From: Lithospermum erythrorhizon
Lineage: Eukaryota; Streptophyta; Magnoliopsida; Boraginales; Boraginaceae
Direction: 5' to 3'
Assembly: GCA_019722365.1 (NCBI GenBank)
Contig: JADFUC010002415.1
Coordinates: 62,001 to 126,000, forward strand
Length of the DNA stretch: 64,000 nt
Made by a program: the position numbers and the translations under genes. Position 1 is the stretch's first letter; every line of letters begins with the position of its first letter. This document shows positions 62,661 to 64,000 of this stretch, one piece after another. The notes under the pieces were generated by a model, which saw nothing but the letters and a program-made list of their open reading frames with translations, did not search any database and was not told where the DNA came from.

Positions 62661-64000
62661 CGAGTAGAACCCTTTTGAAACCAGCCCATTGAATTGGTAT
62701 GCTGGGGAACATGAACATATGTTGATGTGGCTAAATATGGGGGTATAACATGGGGATTTGGGATGAGGAGTAAGTGTTTTTTAAACTGCTGGAGTATTAT
62801 TAAGCGCGTAGACTGGCGCAATTGGTATCAGATGCGAGACACTCGGCTAAGTCACAGATTAGAGTCACCAGTAGGCGTATTTACCAACTGCTTGTAATAG
62901 TTGGCATTGTTCTACAGGCGTAATAGTTATCAAAAGAGTCTCAGATTTGTAATACTCTTATATTTAAAATAATATTATCGCTAAGTATAAAAAAAAACCA
63001 TGTGATATTAAATTAGGTTAAGGTTGTTTTTATTGGTTTACTTAAAACTATATTTATAAGATGGAATATTGTTAAAGTAAACTATGTCATTTTTGGATTA
63101 TTATTTCTTTGGAATACTATTAGTTGGTTTTAAAGATTATTGTCTTTGGAATAATATGTTAGTTTTTATTGAAATAAGTTAAATAGCATAAGATGGGTGG
63201 ATTTATTAGGATCGAACCACACTAAAACTAGTGATGGAATTCAGTTGATGTGTCGATGTGTGAATTAGTAAAGATGGTTGAATATTAGGGGAGGAATGCA
63301 GAGTATTGAATTGATGTTCGTTTGAAAGAGCCCAAGTGTGGTATTTCATAGAAGGTTCACGATCCTTGACATGAATTAGTTAGTTCGATTAATACGGCTA
63401 ACGTTTTTTTTTTTTTTTATCGTGTTCGATAGGTGAAGAGTTCGGACAAAGGGATGAAGCGGCATCACGTGGCGGGAATCCTGCGCGTGTGCTTTAACCC
63501 ATGGTGACAATAGCTTCGGATCCGTCCGGGGAATCTGTGACGATACGATATTAACGCGTGGTAATAATAATTGTGGTATAAATCAGAATTATACTAATTA
63601 TTAAGATCATTAGGATTGATACCCACATTGGTGAGGATATGACAAAGCGAGAAAGAATAAGCTGGCCAAAATTAAACTACACCACCAGATTTATGCGGTT
63701 TATCCTCAATATTTAATCGGCGCATTGCGGATCATTAATAATCGCTTTTTGAAGAATTATTCTGAGGCTAAAGAACCGTATTACCAAATCGCGATTGATG
63801 TGCTAATACGCTCGGAGTATCTGAAACGAATCTGCCGGTGTCCATTTTCTCATAGTCACGAAAACCCGATTAGATGTCTCTTAAAATATTTTCATTTTGA
63901 GTCTCTGTGAATCTCTACATTTTAATCTGCTTTGGGAAATGATGATATCTACATGCAATTACTATACAAAGAAGAGGGGTATTTATAGATTTATTAATCA
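62661..64000. other. Unresolved DNA at the right edge, with a PBS-like site
   Basis: No protein family is visible. TTGGTATCAGATGCGAG at 62822-62838 resembles an LTR-retrotransposon primer site (TGGTATCAGAGC with one inserted T). That would make 62661-62820 the tail of an LTR and the rest its internal region, but no partner LTR is in the window. A 17-base T run lies near 63403-63419. The 61-codon frame at 63725-63910 is unrecognised. Confidence 0.3.

Noticed and set aside
62800..62880. Possible tRNA gene
   Set aside because: No cloverleaf can be drawn. The tRNA-like wording is a primer-binding site resemblance only.

Overview
This is plant nuclear DNA, very probably from a core eudicot. The evidence is spliced genes with GT/AG introns, an AT-rich background, an HD-ZIP IV homeobox gene, a pectin methylesterase with an N-terminal inhibitor domain, and plant-type LTR retrotransposons, hAT and mariner elements. 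The species cannot be fixed from the sequence alone.

Two intact protein-coding genes are visible, both on the minus strand. At 10278-15427 there is an 11-exon HD-ZIP IV transcription factor closest to HDG5 (818 residues; homeodomain, zipper-loop-zipper, START, SAD). At 37440-46493 there is a 4-exon type-I pectin methylesterase (574 residues; signal peptide, PMEI pro-region, RRLL processing site, complete catalytic set). All exon joins in both genes keep frame. One is an epidermal/floral regulator and the other a cell-wall enzyme. Nothing in the sequence shows that they act together.

Almost everything else that can be recognised is transposable-element DNA, much of it nested. Left edge (1-5300): a Ty1/copia fragment on the minus strand sits inside a Tat/Ogre-like Ty3/gypsy pol on the plus strand. 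Centre (17.8-36.8 kb, between the HDG5 promoter and the 3' end of the pectinesterase): a minus-strand copia element (B) is split inside its integrase by a 10.5 kb chromovirus-type gypsy element with 2.7-2.8 kb LTRs. That gypsy element is split inside its reverse transcriptase by a solo copia-type LTR. A dead mariner-like element adjoins on the left. Right (50.2-62.7 kb): a hAT transposase gene is split by a full-length 8.8 kb copia element (A) with both LTRs, PBS and PPT. LTRs of the copia-A type occur at three places, each inside a different element.

The TE reading frames are all broken by stops and small indels, while both host genes are clean. The pectinesterase introns hold a fold-back element of about 1.4 kb and several short duplications. 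The 5.3-9.7 kb, 46.5-50.2 kb and 62.7-64 kb stretches are AT-rich with no gene I can support. I saw no rRNA gene, CRISPR array or convincing functional tRNA gene, and no clear candidate for an undescribed molecular system. The most informative content is the nested insertion record, readable to the codon.
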